Source of the DNA: Planococcus lenghuensis
Lineage (GTDB): Bacteria; Bacillota; Bacilli; Bacillales_A; Planococcaceae
Length of the DNA stretch: 64,000 nt
Direction of reading: 5' to 3'
NCBI RefSeq assembly: GCF_001999905.1
Contig: NZ_CP019640.1
Location: 448,501-512,500 of the forward strand
A model generated the notes under the pieces. That model made no database searches and was not told where the DNA came from. It was given only the letters and a program-made list of their open reading frames with translations. Below, in pieces: positions 1-8,601 of the stretch (position 1 is the stretch's first letter; every line of letters begins with the position of its first letter). A program made the translations under genes and the position numbers.

Positions 1-117
1 ATTCGTTATGCCGCTAAGCGTTCTGAAACAGTAAAGATCACCAAACGAGGCTGGATAACTAGTAAGGATATTCTTTACGGTCATCCCGTAACTGTTCTCA
101 CAGCACAGTCGAAGTAA
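1..117 (+). CDS. C-terminal fragment of an unidentified protein (partial)
   Basis: A reading frame enters from the left edge and stays open for 38 codons from base 1 to a TAA at 115-117. The peptide is basic and ends in VTVLTAQSK. I do not recognise a family. It could be the 3' end of a gene converging on the ABC exporter gene, or a chance open frame. The GC-rich repeat begins immediately after its stop codon. Confidence 0.3.
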   Translation: MRYAAKRSETVKITKRGWITSKDILYGHPVTVLTAQSK

Positions 118-276
118 AACTCGCGAGACTCCAGCAGGAGAGCGGACAAGGGAAGACCCTGCAGGCCGCTTGCGGCCGAAGCGGCTTGCCGTCCGCCTGG
201 GCAGTTGGCTGCGCGACGTCCTGTCGCGCCAGCTGCATGACCCGCTTCCTGCGGGCCCGAAAGCGAGCGGGTTTTT
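118..276. repeat. GC-rich Bacillales-type intergenic repeat
   Basis: This non-coding, palindrome-rich stretch begins with GCGAGACTCCAGCAGG and continues with an AGACCCTGCAGG block. It matches a family of short repeats that I recall between genes in many Bacillales. A related copy lies at 31763-31865, and a 20-bp part (246-265) recurs inverted at 50480-50499. The last 36 bases form a hairpin followed by TTTTT. Open frames across it are probably composition artefacts. Confidence 0.55.
241..276 (+). terminator. Terminator-like hairpin within the repeat
   Basis: CCCGCT at 241-246 pairs with AGCGGG at 266-271, with further pairing inside, and five T residues follow. It could end a gene entering from the left on the plus strand. 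Confidence 0.45.
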
Positions 277-325
277 GCCGACTGCTGCCGAAGGTAATCC
301 GTTTATGCAATCTGCTCCGTTTTTT

Positions 326-2050
326 CTACTCTAATCCCTGACCGGCCGCAAATGTCCTGTACAGTTCATGGGAAGCCAGCAGTTCTGCATGCGTGCCTGT
401 GCCAGTCACTTGTCCTCTTTCCAGGAACACGAGCCGGCTCGCATTGATGACGGTGGACAGGCGATGGGCAATCACCAGTGTCGTCCGGCCCCGCATGAGC
501 CGCTGCAATGCATCCTGTACAAGAATTTCCGAACTGCTGTCGAGACTGGAAGTCGCCTCGTCAAGGAGCAGGATTTCAGGGTCATGGAGAAGTGCCCGGG
601 CGATTGCAATGCGCTGACGCTGACCACCGGATAATTTAATGCCGCGCTCACCGACAAGTGTATCGAAACCATCTGTGAGCTGTTCAATGAATTCCAGCGC
701 GTTTGCATCCCGTGCGGCGATGATCAGCCGTTCTTCCGGCACGTCACCGGCGATACCGTAACTGATGTTATCCCGGATGGACCCGCTCATCAATGGGCTT
801 TCCTGTGAGACATAGCCGATTTTTCCACGCCATTCACGGAGTGTGAAATCAGTGATGGAGATTCCGCTGGAAGTAATCCGGCCGGCGACAGGGAGATAAA
901 ACCGTTCGATAAGCGAAAAGATGGTGGTTTTTCCGCCGCCGGACGGACCGACGAATGCGGTGACTGTTCCCGCTTCGGCCTGGAAACTTACATCTTTCAA
1001 GATCGGCTTGCCGGATTCATAGGAAAAACTCACCTTATCGAACGTGACATCCGCCGCTTTTGGTGAGCTGGTTCCACTGTCCTGCTCTGTCTTGGATGAC
1101 AGGATGCTTTTGATGCGTTCCGTCGCACCGACCGCTTTTTGAAATGCCGTGAAGAAAGCAGCCATCCGCGCGAACGGAACTACAATCTGGAACAAATAAA
1201 ACAAAACCGCTACAAGTTCACCGGCCGTCAGGTTGCCATTTGCCACCTGGACGCCGCCATAACCAAGAATCACAACAAGAATCCCCATCATGATAAAGGT
1301 CATTGCAGGAGAGACGACAGCCTGGATTTTTGCTTCTTTCAGGCCGAACCCGAACAGCCGGCGGATGGCTGCCTGTCCGTTCTCGCTCTCCGGCTGTTCC
1401 GCCCGGTAAGCTTTAACGAGCCGGATTTCAGCGAGCACACGCCCGAGCAGGCCTGAAAATGCCGCCATTTCATCCTGCGTCGCCCGAGCCACCCGATGCA
1501 TCATGCGCCCGAGCGGTATGAGGATCGCCATGGAAACCGGAACACTGACAAGCATGATCAGCGTCATCTTCCAATCGATGAACAGCAGGATTGCGACAGC
1601 GCCGACAACGGACAGTAAACCCGTTATGAAAGTGACTGCATGATCTGTCACCAGTTGCTTCAATGTTGTTGTATCCTGGGTGATGCGGCTCATGGTCTGC
1701 CCGGTTTCGTGCTGATCAAAATAAGGTACCGGCAGACGAAGCACGTGTCTCCATAGCCGCGTCCGAAGATCAGCAACAATTGTTTCGCCGATATAGGTGA
1801 GCATATAATAAGAAACACCGCCGGCTACCGCCTGCAGGAAAAATACCAGGAGCAGCAGGCCGAACAGGCGCCAATCCATTGATTCGACGGAAAGCGTATC
1901 AACCAGATCCTGCATGACGAGTGGAATGATAAGCCCGATTCCTGTACTGGCAATCGCAAGAATCAAAGCCGCTGCTGTTACAGCCTTAGGCCAGTTGAGT
2001 GAGCGGAGCAGCTGGAGAAATTGCCGCCAGTCTGTATTTTTCTCTTTCAT
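326..2050 (-). CDS. bmrA: BmrA-like half-size multidrug ABC exporter
   Basis: This 574-residue protein is a fused permease/ATPase half-transporter that would act as a homodimer in the membrane to export drugs or lipids using ATP. The N-terminal half (about 1-310) has six hydrophobic segments of an exporter fold. The C-terminal nucleotide-binding domain shows Walker A GPSGGGKTT (about residue 366), signature LSGGQ (about 472) and Walker B ILLLDEATSS (about 494). Length and N-terminal organisation match B. subtilis BmrA (YvcC). It stands alone on the minus strand, downstream of yceI and separated from it by a terminator. The substrate is not predictable from sequence. Confidence 0.9.
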   Translation of the reverse strand: MKEKNTDWRQFLQLLRSLNWPKAVTAAALILAIASTGIGLIIPLVMQDLVDTLSVESMDWRLFGLLLLVFFLQAVAGGVSYYMLTYIGETIVADLRTRLWRHVLRLPVPYFDQHETGQTMSRITQDTTTLKQLVTDHAVTFITGLLSVVGAVAILLFIDWKMTLIMLVSVPVSMAILIPLGRMMHRVARATQDEMAAFSGLLGRVLAEIRLVKAYRAEQPESENGQAAIRRLFGFGLKEAKIQAVVSPAMTFIMMGILVVILGYGGVQVANGNLTAGELVAVLFYLFQIVVPFARMAAFFTAFQKAVGATERIKSILSSKTEQDSGTSSPKAADVTFDKVSFSYESGKPILKDVSFQAEAGTVTAFVGPSGGGKTTIFSLIERFYLPVAGRITSSGISITDFTLREWRGKIGYVSQESPLMSGSIRDNISYGIAGDVPEERLIIAARDANALEFIEQLTDGFDTLVGERGIKLSGGQRQRIAIARALLHDPEILLLDEATSSLDSSSEILVQDALQRLMRGRTTLVIAHRLSTVINASRLVFLERGQVTGTGTHAELLASHELYRTFAAGQGLE

Positions 2051-2116
2051 GATGATGACTCCTCGCTTCTTAATACACTTATTGTGCGAGAAAGCCGGTC
2101 ATTTGTCGACTGAGAC

Positions 2117-2150
2117 GAAAAAAAAGCCAGCGGGGATTTCCCCCTGGCTT
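2117..2150 (-). terminator. Rho-independent terminator of the YceI gene
   Basis: On the minus strand a GCCAG...CTGGC stem with an AAATCCCC-containing arm is followed by a run of eight T residues, directly after the yceI stop. Confidence 0.85.
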
Positions 2151-2159
2151 ATCCTGTAT

Positions 2160-2687
2160 TTACTGAGCTGCTGAGGCCTGGATATCAACAGAAATTTTAA
2201 TATCTTCACCGACAAGGACGCCGCCGGTTTCCAGTGCCTGATTCCAAGTGAGACCGAAATCTTTTCGGTTGATAGTGGTTTCCGCTGAATAACCGACCAC
2301 TTCCTGTCCCCATGGGTTCGTGCCGGCTCCTTCGAACTCTGCTTTGAAAGTGACCGGGCGTGTAACGCCTTTGATCGTCAAATCACCGATCAGCTCATAA
2401 TCATCACCGCTCTGAGGCCGGACTTCTGTTGCGGCAAATGTGATATGCGGGTAAGCTTCCGCATCGAAAAAGTCTGCAGAACGAAGGTGGTTATCCCGGT
2501 CCTCACTGCCTGTATCGATGCTCGCCACGTCGATTTTGAATTCGATCGCCGCGTCAGTCAGATCCTTTTCTTTTGTTTCAACAGAAGCTTCATATGAATT
2601 GAAGGCACCTCTGACTTTTGAAATCATCATGTGTTTTACTGTGAATCCGATACTTGAATGTGAAGCGTCGACATTTAACTTTACCAT
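2160..2687 (-). CDS. YceI-family isoprenoid/lipid-binding protein
   Basis: This 175-residue protein carries the YceI domain over its whole length, a lipocalin-like beta-barrel that binds polyisoprenoid chains. Typical family features are the opening DASHSSIGFTVKHM, the DNHLRSADFFD segment and the late TINRKDFGLTWN motif. It has no signal peptide, unlike many proteobacterial members, so it is predicted to be cytoplasmic, as is common in Firmicutes. The ATG has a strong AAGGGGG site eight bases upstream. It is monocistronic, with its own promoter (2727-2756) and terminator. The precise biological role of the family in Bacillales is unsettled. Confidence 0.88.
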   Translation of the reverse strand: MVKLNVDASHSSIGFTVKHMMISKVRGAFNSYEASVETKEKDLTDAAIEFKIDVASIDTGSEDRDNHLRSADFFDAEAYPHITFAATEVRPQSGDDYELIGDLTIKGVTRPVTFKAEFEGAGTNPWGQEVVGYSAETTINRKDFGLTWNQALETGGVLVGEDIKISVDIQASAAQ

Positions 2688-2726
2688 TATGAATTCCCCC
2701 TTGAAATGAATGAATGTTCTTTAATT

Positions 2727-2756
2727 ACTATAATCGTTAAATTATCTCGAAGTCAA
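2727..2756 (-). promoter_or_regulatory. Sigma-A promoter of yceI
   Basis: On the minus strand TTGACT (complement of 2751-2756) and TATAGT (complement of 2727-2732) are separated by 18 bp. The flanks are very AT-rich and contain several imperfect inverted repeats that could bind a MarR-type regulator. Confidence 0.6.
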
Positions 2757-2821
2757 TATATTTTAATTAAAGATTATTGAAACACAGATAAAATTGTTTT
2801 GTTAATTGCGGTTTTCCGCCC

Positions 2822-2841
2822 CGGTTTTACTTGTAAAACCG
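2822..2841. promoter_or_regulatory. 20-bp perfect palindrome upstream of murB
   Basis: CGGTTTTACTTGTAAAACCG is a 9-bp perfect inverted repeat with a two-base centre, about 50 bases before the murB start. It is not followed by a T-run. It could be an operator, or a hairpin in the murB leader. Confidence 0.4.
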
Positions 2842-2894
2842 CCCGGAACATCGCATACTTATTTTAGCTTATGTGTAGAAAGGGTTTGCATGAG

Positions 2895-3815
2895 ATGACG
2901 AAAGAACTATGGCTGAAAGAATTGCGGCAGCTTTTGCCCGAAGAATGCGTAAAAGCAGACGAGCCGCTGTGCTTGCATACATTAACAAAGATGGGTGGAC
3001 CTGCAGATGTGTTTGCAGCGCCTTTTACAGAAGACGATGTGGAGACGACCGTGAAGTATGCGGCCGACCGCAATATTCCGCTGCTCATGCTTGGTAACGG
3101 ATCGAATATGGTCGTGCGGGATGGAGGCGTCCGGGGGATTGTACTGTCTCTTGAAGCGCTGACCGACATCCGTGTCGAGGGACAGCATGTCCACGCCCAG
3201 GGCGGGGCGAACATCCGGGATGTTTCCCGGGCGGCGGCTGACTGCTCATTGACCGGCTTTGAGTTTGCCTGCGGTATTCCAGGTTCGGTCGGTGGGGCAA
3301 TGGCGATGAATGCCGGAGCTTACGGCGGAGAGATTAAGGATATTATCCGCCAGGCGACGGTACTTACACCGGAAGGCAAGAAACTGGTCCTGTCAAAAGC
3401 GGAACTTGAACTCGGCTACCGGAAAAGCATCGTGGCGAAGAAGGGCTATTATGTCCTGTCTGCTGATTTTGAGCTGGAAGTCGGTGATCAAACGGTGATC
3501 AATGAAAAAATGGCTAATCTTACGTTCCAGCGGGAATCGAAACAGCCACTGGAGTTTCCGTCGGCAGGAAGCGTGTTCAAGCGGCCACCCGGCAATTTCG
3601 CCGGAAAGCTGATTCAAGACAGCGGCCTGCAAGGAAAAGGATTTGGCGGAGCTGAAGTCTCCACGAAACATGCCGGATTCATTGTAAACAAAAACAATGC
3701 AACGGCCGGGGATTATATCCGGACGATTGAATTGGTGAAAATGACGGTACACGAAAAATTCGGCATCGACCTCGAACTCGAAGTGAAAATTGTCGGAGAA
3801 GACCTGATCCGATGA
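2895..3815 (+). CDS. murB: UDP-N-acetylenolpyruvoylglucosamine reductase MurB
   Basis: MurB reduces UDP-GlcNAc-enolpyruvate to UDP-MurNAc with NADPH and FAD in the second committed step of peptidoglycan precursor synthesis in the cytoplasm. The N-terminal FAD-binding half has the GNGSNMVV and IPGSVGGAMAMNAGAYGG motifs. The C-terminal half has PSAGSVFKRP with the catalytic serine, as in the short type IIb enzymes of Bacillales. I chose ATG 2895 (MTKELW) because AGAAAGGG lies ten bases upstream; an earlier in-frame ATG at 2871 has no ribosome site. The product is 306 residues, normal for the family. It is monocistronic with a strong terminator. Confidence 0.93.
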   Translation: MTKELWLKELRQLLPEECVKADEPLCLHTLTKMGGPADVFAAPFTEDDVETTVKYAADRNIPLLMLGNGSNMVVRDGGVRGIVLSLEALTDIRVEGQHVHAQGGANIRDVSRAAADCSLTGFEFACGIPGSVGGAMAMNAGAYGGEIKDIIRQATVLTPEGKKLVLSKAELELGYRKSIVAKKGYYVLSADFELEVGDQTVINEKMANLTFQRESKQPLEFPSAGSVFKRPPGNFAGKLIQDSGLQGKGFGGAEVSTKHAGFIVNKNNATAGDYIRTIELVKMTVHEKFGIDLELEVKIVGEDLIR

Positions 3816-3820
3816 AACTG

Positions 3821-3849
3821 CGCCGCATCTCCAGAGATGCGGCGTTTTT
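3821..3849 (+). terminator. Terminator of murB
   Basis: Perfect stem CGCCGCATCT / AGATGCGGCG with a short loop, followed by TTTTT. Confidence 0.85.
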
Positions 3850-3928
3850 GCTGTTGCCGGAGCGTGAGGACAGGACGGTTCGGCAGGTATGATATTATGG
3901 AGTAAGTACAGCTGGAAGGAGGCGGAAA

Positions 3929-5404
3929 ATGGGTGATTTCACGATAAATGGGATTCTGCTGATGGGTGGGCTGTTTCTGCTGATCGGTGTTTTCATGACG
4001 ACCGTCTCCGCCCGTTTCGGTGTGCCCTCGCTTGTGCTCTTCCTGATTGTCGGCATGGTGCTCGGCAGTGATATTTCCGGTCTCATTTATTTTACGAATG
4101 CTGAAGTGGCTCAGCTTGTCGGGATATTCGCATTGGTTATTATTTTATTTGAGGGCGGTCTTCAATCCAAGTGGCGCGTGATCCGACCTGTGATGGGTAC
4201 ATCGCTCATACTGGCAACGCTGGGTGTCATTATCACAACAACGATTGTGGCTGCCGCTTCTTTTTATGTGCTCGATATTTCTTGGCTGGAAGCGTTCCTG
4301 CTTGGTTCAATTGTGGGCTCAACGGATGCGGCTGCTGTGTTTTCTGTGCTGGCCGGTCAGAACGTCAGCTCGAAAATTTCAGCTACACTGGAAGCGGAAT
4401 CCGGAACGAATGATCCGATGGCCATGTTCCTGACCATTGCGTTCATTCAGCTGATCCAAGTGCCGGACTCGTCCCCTTGGCTAATTGCAGGTGCATTCTT
4501 TTTGCAGGTAGGGGTTGGCGCCGCGATGGGAATCGTATTCGGATTGATTGCTTCATACACGATCAACCGGATCCGGCTGGGGGCCTCCGGTCTCTATGCT
4601 GTGCTGGCAGCAGCGTTTGCCGTCTTTATCTATAGTATGACATCGGTTTTGGGCGGTAGCGGTTTGCTGGCGGTCTATCTGGCTGCATTAGTGATCGGGA
4701 CGCGGGAATTGACCCATAGCCATTCAATCATCAGCTTTCATGAGGGGCTCGCCTGGCTGATGCAGATTGTCATGTTCGTGATTTTGGGGCTGCTTGTGTT
4801 TCCGAGCGAACTGGCGAATTGGGAACTGATCTGGAAAGGGCTCATTCTGTCGATTGTATTGCTGTTCATTGCAAGACCGGCCGCCGTATTTATTGCAACA
4901 TTATTCTCCGATTATGATTTGAACGAGCGGCTGTTCATCTCGTGGGCCGGCCTTCGGGGAGCAGTCCCGATTGTTCTGGCGACGTTTCCGATGCTCGCAG
5001 GGATTGAAAACGGCTTTGTCTTCTTTAACATCGTCTTCTTCATTGTACTGACATCCGCCTTGTTTCAAGGGTCAACTATCCCGTATGCAGCGCGAAAATT
5101 GAACCTTGTCGGTCCTGAACTTCCACAGCGGATCCATACGCTCGAGCTTATTTCAATGGGAAGTGCAAACGCCGAAATGCTGGAAATCGCGTTGGGGAAG
5201 ACCTCACCTTTTGCCGGCAAGCCGGTTCAAGCGATCGGCTTGCCGGAACAGACACTTATCTCAGCAATCATCCGTTCGGGCAGGCTGGTGATGCCTGCGG
5301 GACCCACGAAACTGAAAGCAGGAGATATTTTGTATATCCTGACGGAAAAAAACCAAGCCGTAAATGTCAGAGTGATATTCGGTGACGAGGAATTTATTGA
5401 CTGA
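3929..5404 (+). CDS. Potassium/proton antiporter, CPA1 family with TrkA-C domain
   Basis: This 491-residue membrane protein has about twelve hydrophobic segments in residues 1-400 forming a CPA1 cation/proton exchanger. Conserved features include ILFEGGL, GSIVGSTDAAAVFS and SGTNDPMAMFL, which carry the ion-binding aspartates. The soluble tail (about 405-491) is a TrkA-C (RCK-C) ligand-sensing domain, the arrangement of NhaP2/CvrA antiporters. It probably exports K+ or Na+ in exchange for protons, with nucleotide or pH gating through the tail. GGAGG lies before ATG 3929. It is a single-gene unit ending at a terminator. Confidence 0.88.
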   Translation: MGDFTINGILLMGGLFLLIGVFMTTVSARFGVPSLVLFLIVGMVLGSDISGLIYFTNAEVAQLVGIFALVIILFEGGLQSKWRVIRPVMGTSLILATLGVIITTTIVAAASFYVLDISWLEAFLLGSIVGSTDAAAVFSVLAGQNVSSKISATLEAESGTNDPMAMFLTIAFIQLIQVPDSSPWLIAGAFFLQVGVGAAMGIVFGLIASYTINRIRLGASGLYAVLAAAFAVFIYSMTSVLGGSGLLAVYLAALVIGTRELTHSHSIISFHEGLAWLMQIVMFVILGLLVFPSELANWELIWKGLILSIVLLFIARPAAVFIATLFSDYDLNERLFISWAGLRGAVPIVLATFPMLAGIENGFVFFNIVFFIVLTSALFQGSTIPYAARKLNLVGPELPQRIHTLELISMGSANAEMLEIALGKTSPFAGKPVQAIGLPEQTLISAIIRSGRLVMPAGPTKLKAGDILYILTEKNQAVNVRVIFGDEEFID

Positions 5405-5425
5405 CCCGCGCAATGCGGGTTTTTT
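5404..5425 (+). terminator. Terminator of the antiporter gene
   Basis: Stem ACCCGC / GCGGGT with loop GCAAT and a run of T residues, beginning at the stop codon. Confidence 0.8.
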
Positions 5426-5496
5426 GTTGGAATTTTTCGTTTCTTTGCATTCCTATTCCTGTATACTATAAAGAAAAAACAAAGGGATTGGGGCAA

Positions 5497-7851
5497 ATGA
5501 AAAAGAAGAAATGGCTGAAGATTTCAGTGATCATACTGGGAATCATCCTCAGCCTCGTCGCTGCTGCGCTTATTTTTGTAAACGTTTACATTAATAGATC
5601 GAAACCGGTCATTGAAGGAGAGCTGGCTGTTGCTGTATTGGATGATGATGTGATAGTGACCCGTGATGAAATTGGGGTGCCGCACATTGAAGCGATGTCT
5701 GATGCGGATCTGTACCGGGCGCAAGGGTACGTACAGGCTCAGGACCGCATGTTTCAGATGGATTTGTCCCGGCGACAGGCGAGCGGTGAACTGTCCGAAG
5801 TGATCGGGGAAGCTGCAGTGGAAACGGACAAACTGTTCCGGACGTTCAGCTTGCGGGATGCCGCGGCGAAATCGCTGGAAGGATATGATGACGAAGCAGA
5901 GCAAGTGCTTGAATGGTATGCCGAAGGTGTCAACGCATATATGGAAGAAGCGAAAGAGGAAGGCGCATTGCCGTTTGAATTTAAGCTGCTCGGCTATGAG
6001 CCGGAACCTTGGTCGCCACTCGACTCACTGACTATCGGCAAGTACATGGCCTACGATCTTGGCGGCCACTGGTCAGCGCTCGCGTTCCGGCACTGGGCGC
6101 TGAATGAATTTACCGAAAAGCAGGCACGGGAGCTGTTCATCACCTATCCGGATAACGCCCCGTCAATCATTGAAGCCAATAAAGCAATGGAAGTGAAGGT
6201 TGCGGGTGAATTCAACGCAGATCTCGTGCCGCCGGAATTCAACGGCAGCAATAACTGGGTCGTTTCAGGTGAAAAGACGGCGAGCGGCAAACCGCTGCTG
6301 GCCGATGATCCGCATCTGGGTCTGTCGACACCATCGATCTGGTACCAGATGCACCTCGAAAGCCCTGAACAGAACGTAAGCGGCGTTATCTTTGCCGGTA
6401 TTCCGGGCATCATTCTCGGACATAATGAAGAAATTGCATGGGGTGTGACCAACGTCGGACCAGATGTACAGGATCTTTATATTGAGACGCCGAACCCGGA
6501 TGACCCAACCCAATTCCTGTATGAAGGGGAATGGGAGCAGGCGGAAGTGAGGGAAGAGCGGATCCTTGTGAAAGACGGCGAGCCGATCGATTATGAAGTG
6601 CTCACCACACGGCACGGCCCGGTCATTTCCGATGTGATTTATAAAGAGGAGGACCCGGGCGCGGTATTTTCGATGCAGTGGACGGCACTGGAACCGACAC
6701 TTGAACTGCAGGCCGTGCTCAACATGAACAAGGCATCGAATTGGGACGAATTCGAGTCAGCCCTGGAGGATTTCCAGGCGCCGGCCCAGAATTTCGTTTT
6801 CGCTTCAGAAGACGGAACGATTGCCTATAAAGCGAATGGCCGCATTCCGATCCGGACGACCGGCGACGGCCAGTTGCCGGTACCGGGCGATTCTGCTGAA
6901 TATGGCTGGGAAGGGTACGTGCCGTTTGATGAATTGCCGGTCGTCGTTAATCCGGAAGAAGGATTTATTGCGACGGCAAACAATGAAGTGGTGGGAGAGG
7001 AATACCCGTATCACATCACCGATTTTTGGGCGCAGCCTTACCGCTATATGCGTATTGCAGAAGTACTCAGTGCGGGAGAGGATCTGACAGCGGAAGATAT
7101 GATGGAGCTGCAGATGGACAAGAAAAACCTGTATGCGGAAGAATTTCTGCCATCCATGATCGAAGCGGTGCGGGTGGAAACGGATGAGTTCGATGACTTG
7201 CTGGCCATCCTGGAAGAATGGAACATGGTGGATGAAGTGGATCAGGCGGCACCGCTCATTTTCCGCACATGGATCCGGAAGCTGCCGGATACATTATGGG
7301 AAGGGAAAATGCCGGAAGATGTCTATGAATTGATGCCGGGGAAAAATCACATTACCGATCAGCTGATGCGCGAAGCATTTGCCGGCAATCCGGGTGAATG
7401 GGTTACGGAATTCGGCGGGGTGGAACAATGGCTGGCAGTTTCATTGGCTCAAGCTGAAACGGAAATTGCTGAAGAACTCGGAGAAGATGCAGGTGACTGG
7501 GACTGGGGAGATGAACACGAATTGCTGTTTCCTCATCCGGTCAGCGGTGCTTCACCGATTCTTGCAAGATTCATGAACCCGGAAATCCTGCCCGTCGGCG
7601 GTTCGAATGTTACCGTCATGGTGGCTGCCTCTGATCCGGACGGCATCGTCGATCACGGAGCATCATGGCGCTTCGTCGCTGATCTTGCGGACTTGTCGGA
7701 AGCCTATCACATCGTCGGTCCCGGCCAGAGTGGGCACGTCAAATCCGACTTCTATAGCAACCAGGTGGATGACTGGGTTGAAGGCGATTACCACGTGACA
7801 CCGATTGAGGGAGACGTAGAAGGCAGCACATTGATACTGCTTGCAGAATAA
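5497..7851 (+). CDS. Membrane-anchored penicillin acylase family N-terminal nucleophile hydrolase
   Basis: The 784-residue precursor belongs to the penicillin amidase/acyl-homoserine lactone acylase family of Ntn hydrolases. Residues 1-26 are a lysine-rich start and a hydrophobic segment, so it is probably exported and may stay anchored. An alpha-subunit region is followed by FNGSNNWVVSG, in which Ser251 is the expected autoprocessing site and catalytic nucleophile, then LLADDPHLGL and the long beta subunit. I chose ATG 5497 because GGGATTGGGG precedes it; the frame is open further upstream without a ribosome site. Candidate substrates are acylated amino compounds, including acyl-homoserine lactones or beta-lactams; sequence alone does not decide. 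Monocistronic. Confidence 0.88.
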   Translation: MKKKKWLKISVIILGIILSLVAAALIFVNVYINRSKPVIEGELAVAVLDDDVIVTRDEIGVPHIEAMSDADLYRAQGYVQAQDRMFQMDLSRRQASGELSEVIGEAAVETDKLFRTFSLRDAAAKSLEGYDDEAEQVLEWYAEGVNAYMEEAKEEGALPFEFKLLGYEPEPWSPLDSLTIGKYMAYDLGGHWSALAFRHWALNEFTEKQARELFITYPDNAPSIIEANKAMEVKVAGEFNADLVPPEFNGSNNWVVSGEKTASGKPLLADDPHLGLSTPSIWYQMHLESPEQNVSGVIFAGIPGIILGHNEEIAWGVTNVGPDVQDLYIETPNPDDPTQFLYEGEWEQAEVREERILVKDGEPIDYEVLTTRHGPVISDVIYKEEDPGAVFSMQWTALEPTLELQAVLNMNKASNWDEFESALEDFQAPAQNFVFASEDGTIAYKANGRIPIRTTGDGQLPVPGDSAEYGWEGYVPFDELPVVVNPEEGFIATANNEVVGEEYPYHITDFWAQPYRYMRIAEVLSAGEDLTAEDMMELQMDKKNLYAEEFLPSMIEAVRVETDEFDDLLAILEEWNMVDEVDQAAPLIFRTWIRKLPDTLWEGKMPEDVYELMPGKNHITDQLMREAFAGNPGEWVTEFGGVEQWLAVSLAQAETEIAEELGEDAGDWDWGDEHELLFPHPVSGASPILARFMNPEILPVGGSNVTVMVAASDPDGIVDHGASWRFVADLADLSEAYHIVGPGQSGHVKSDFYSNQVDDWVEGDYHVTPIEGDVEGSTLILLAE

Positions 7852-7859
7852 TAGAGGAA

Positions 7860-7891
7860 ACGCATCGGCCTGAGTGCCGGTGCGTTTTTTT
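7860..7891 (+). terminator. Terminator of the acylase gene
   Basis: Stem ACGCATCGGC / GCCGGTGCGT with a short loop, followed by seven T residues. Confidence 0.85.
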
Positions 7892-7966
7892 GAATAGGAA
7901 ATAATCAAGTGTGTCATAAATCTTGCATCTATGATGTTTTTTGTTTTTAGAGAAGGACGTGGCCGG

Positions 7967-8092
7967 CTTAAAGTGAGCTCACCGGGTCTTAAAGTGAACT
8001 CACCGGGTCTTAAAGTGAACTCGCGGACGCCTAAAGTTAATTCAACGGATCTTAAAGTGATTTCATAGAGTGTTAATCGCAACTCAGCCTTG
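7967..8092. repeat. 21-bp tandem repeat, six units decaying rightward
   Basis: Six consecutive 21-bp units run from 7967, beginning at 7967, 7988, 8009, 8030, 8051 and 8072. The core reads CTTAAAGTGAACTCACCGGG. Units 1 and 2 differ at one base, unit 3 changes its last third, and units 4-6 diverge progressively. Because 21 is a multiple of three, one minus-strand frame reads through as a seven-residue repeat (GEFTLRP), but there is no good ribosome site and I do not call a gene. Apart from this repeat I see nothing in 7892-8244 except a TATAAT at about 8215. Confidence 0.85.
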
Positions 8093-8244
8093 TCTTCACT
8101 ATAAATCATAAAATATTAATAATCGGTATCCAACATCCGCTTTCTTGGCAAGCGGCTATCAGGAATTCCCGTCGACTATCCGCCAAACCGCTGATTCCGC
8201 CTTCCCTCTTTAAGCTATAATTAGTAACAGAGGAGGGAGCCGTG

Positions 8245-8601
8245 ATGAAAAAACTATTAGCAGTCGGATTCGGCGGGATGCTCGGAACTGTATTGCGGGC
8301 TGCAGTCTATGCAGCCATACCTGGAAATATCAGTTTATGGATCGTCAATTTAACCGGCAGCTTCCTGCTAGGCTGGCTTTCCATCCGGCTCAGTAAGAGT
8401 ATGAGCCAGGAAGTAAGACTACTGCTGACGACTGGACTCCTCGGATCTTTTACAACTTTCTCCGCTTTTTCCGCCCAGTGGTCTGAAGTCCTCACAGCTA
8501 CGCCTGCCTATGGATTGATATATGGAATAATAATGACGGCAACAGCGATTGCGATGGCGGCACTTGGTGTCCAATGCGGTATGAAAGGAGTGGAAAGATG
8601 A
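8245..8601 (+). CDS. crcB: Fluoride channel subunit FluC/CrcB, first of a pair
   Basis: FluC proteins form dimeric channels that expel fluoride across the cytoplasmic membrane. This 118-residue protein has four hydrophobic segments, with the family motifs GGMLGTVLRA, NLTGSFLLGW and GLLGSFTTFSAFS. ATG 8245 has AGGAGGG seven bases upstream; GTG 8242 is an alternative. The gene overlaps the next crcB by four bases (ATGA). Paired genes of this type usually make an obligate antiparallel heterodimer. I saw no fluoride riboswitch in the leader. Confidence 0.9.
   Translation: MKKLLAVGFGGMLGTVLRAAVYAAIPGNISLWIVNLTGSFLLGWLSIRLSKSMSQEVRLLLTTGLLGSFTTFSAFSAQWSEVLTATPAYGLIYGIIMTATAIAMAALGVQCGMKGVER

Noticed and set aside
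98..310. Minus-strand open frame of 70 codons
   Set aside because: It lies in the GC-rich repeat, has no ribosome site and an arginine/proline-rich composition typical of antisense reading of repeats.
7663..8109. Minus-strand 148-codon frame with heptapeptide repeats
   Set aside because: It overlaps the end of the acylase gene antisense and simply reads the 21-bp tandem repeat. No ribosome site was found at its start.
8093..8244. Fluoride riboswitch upstream of the crcB pair
   Set aside because: I looked for the crcB-motif conserved blocks and saw none; only a short GCCGCT-type hairpin is present.
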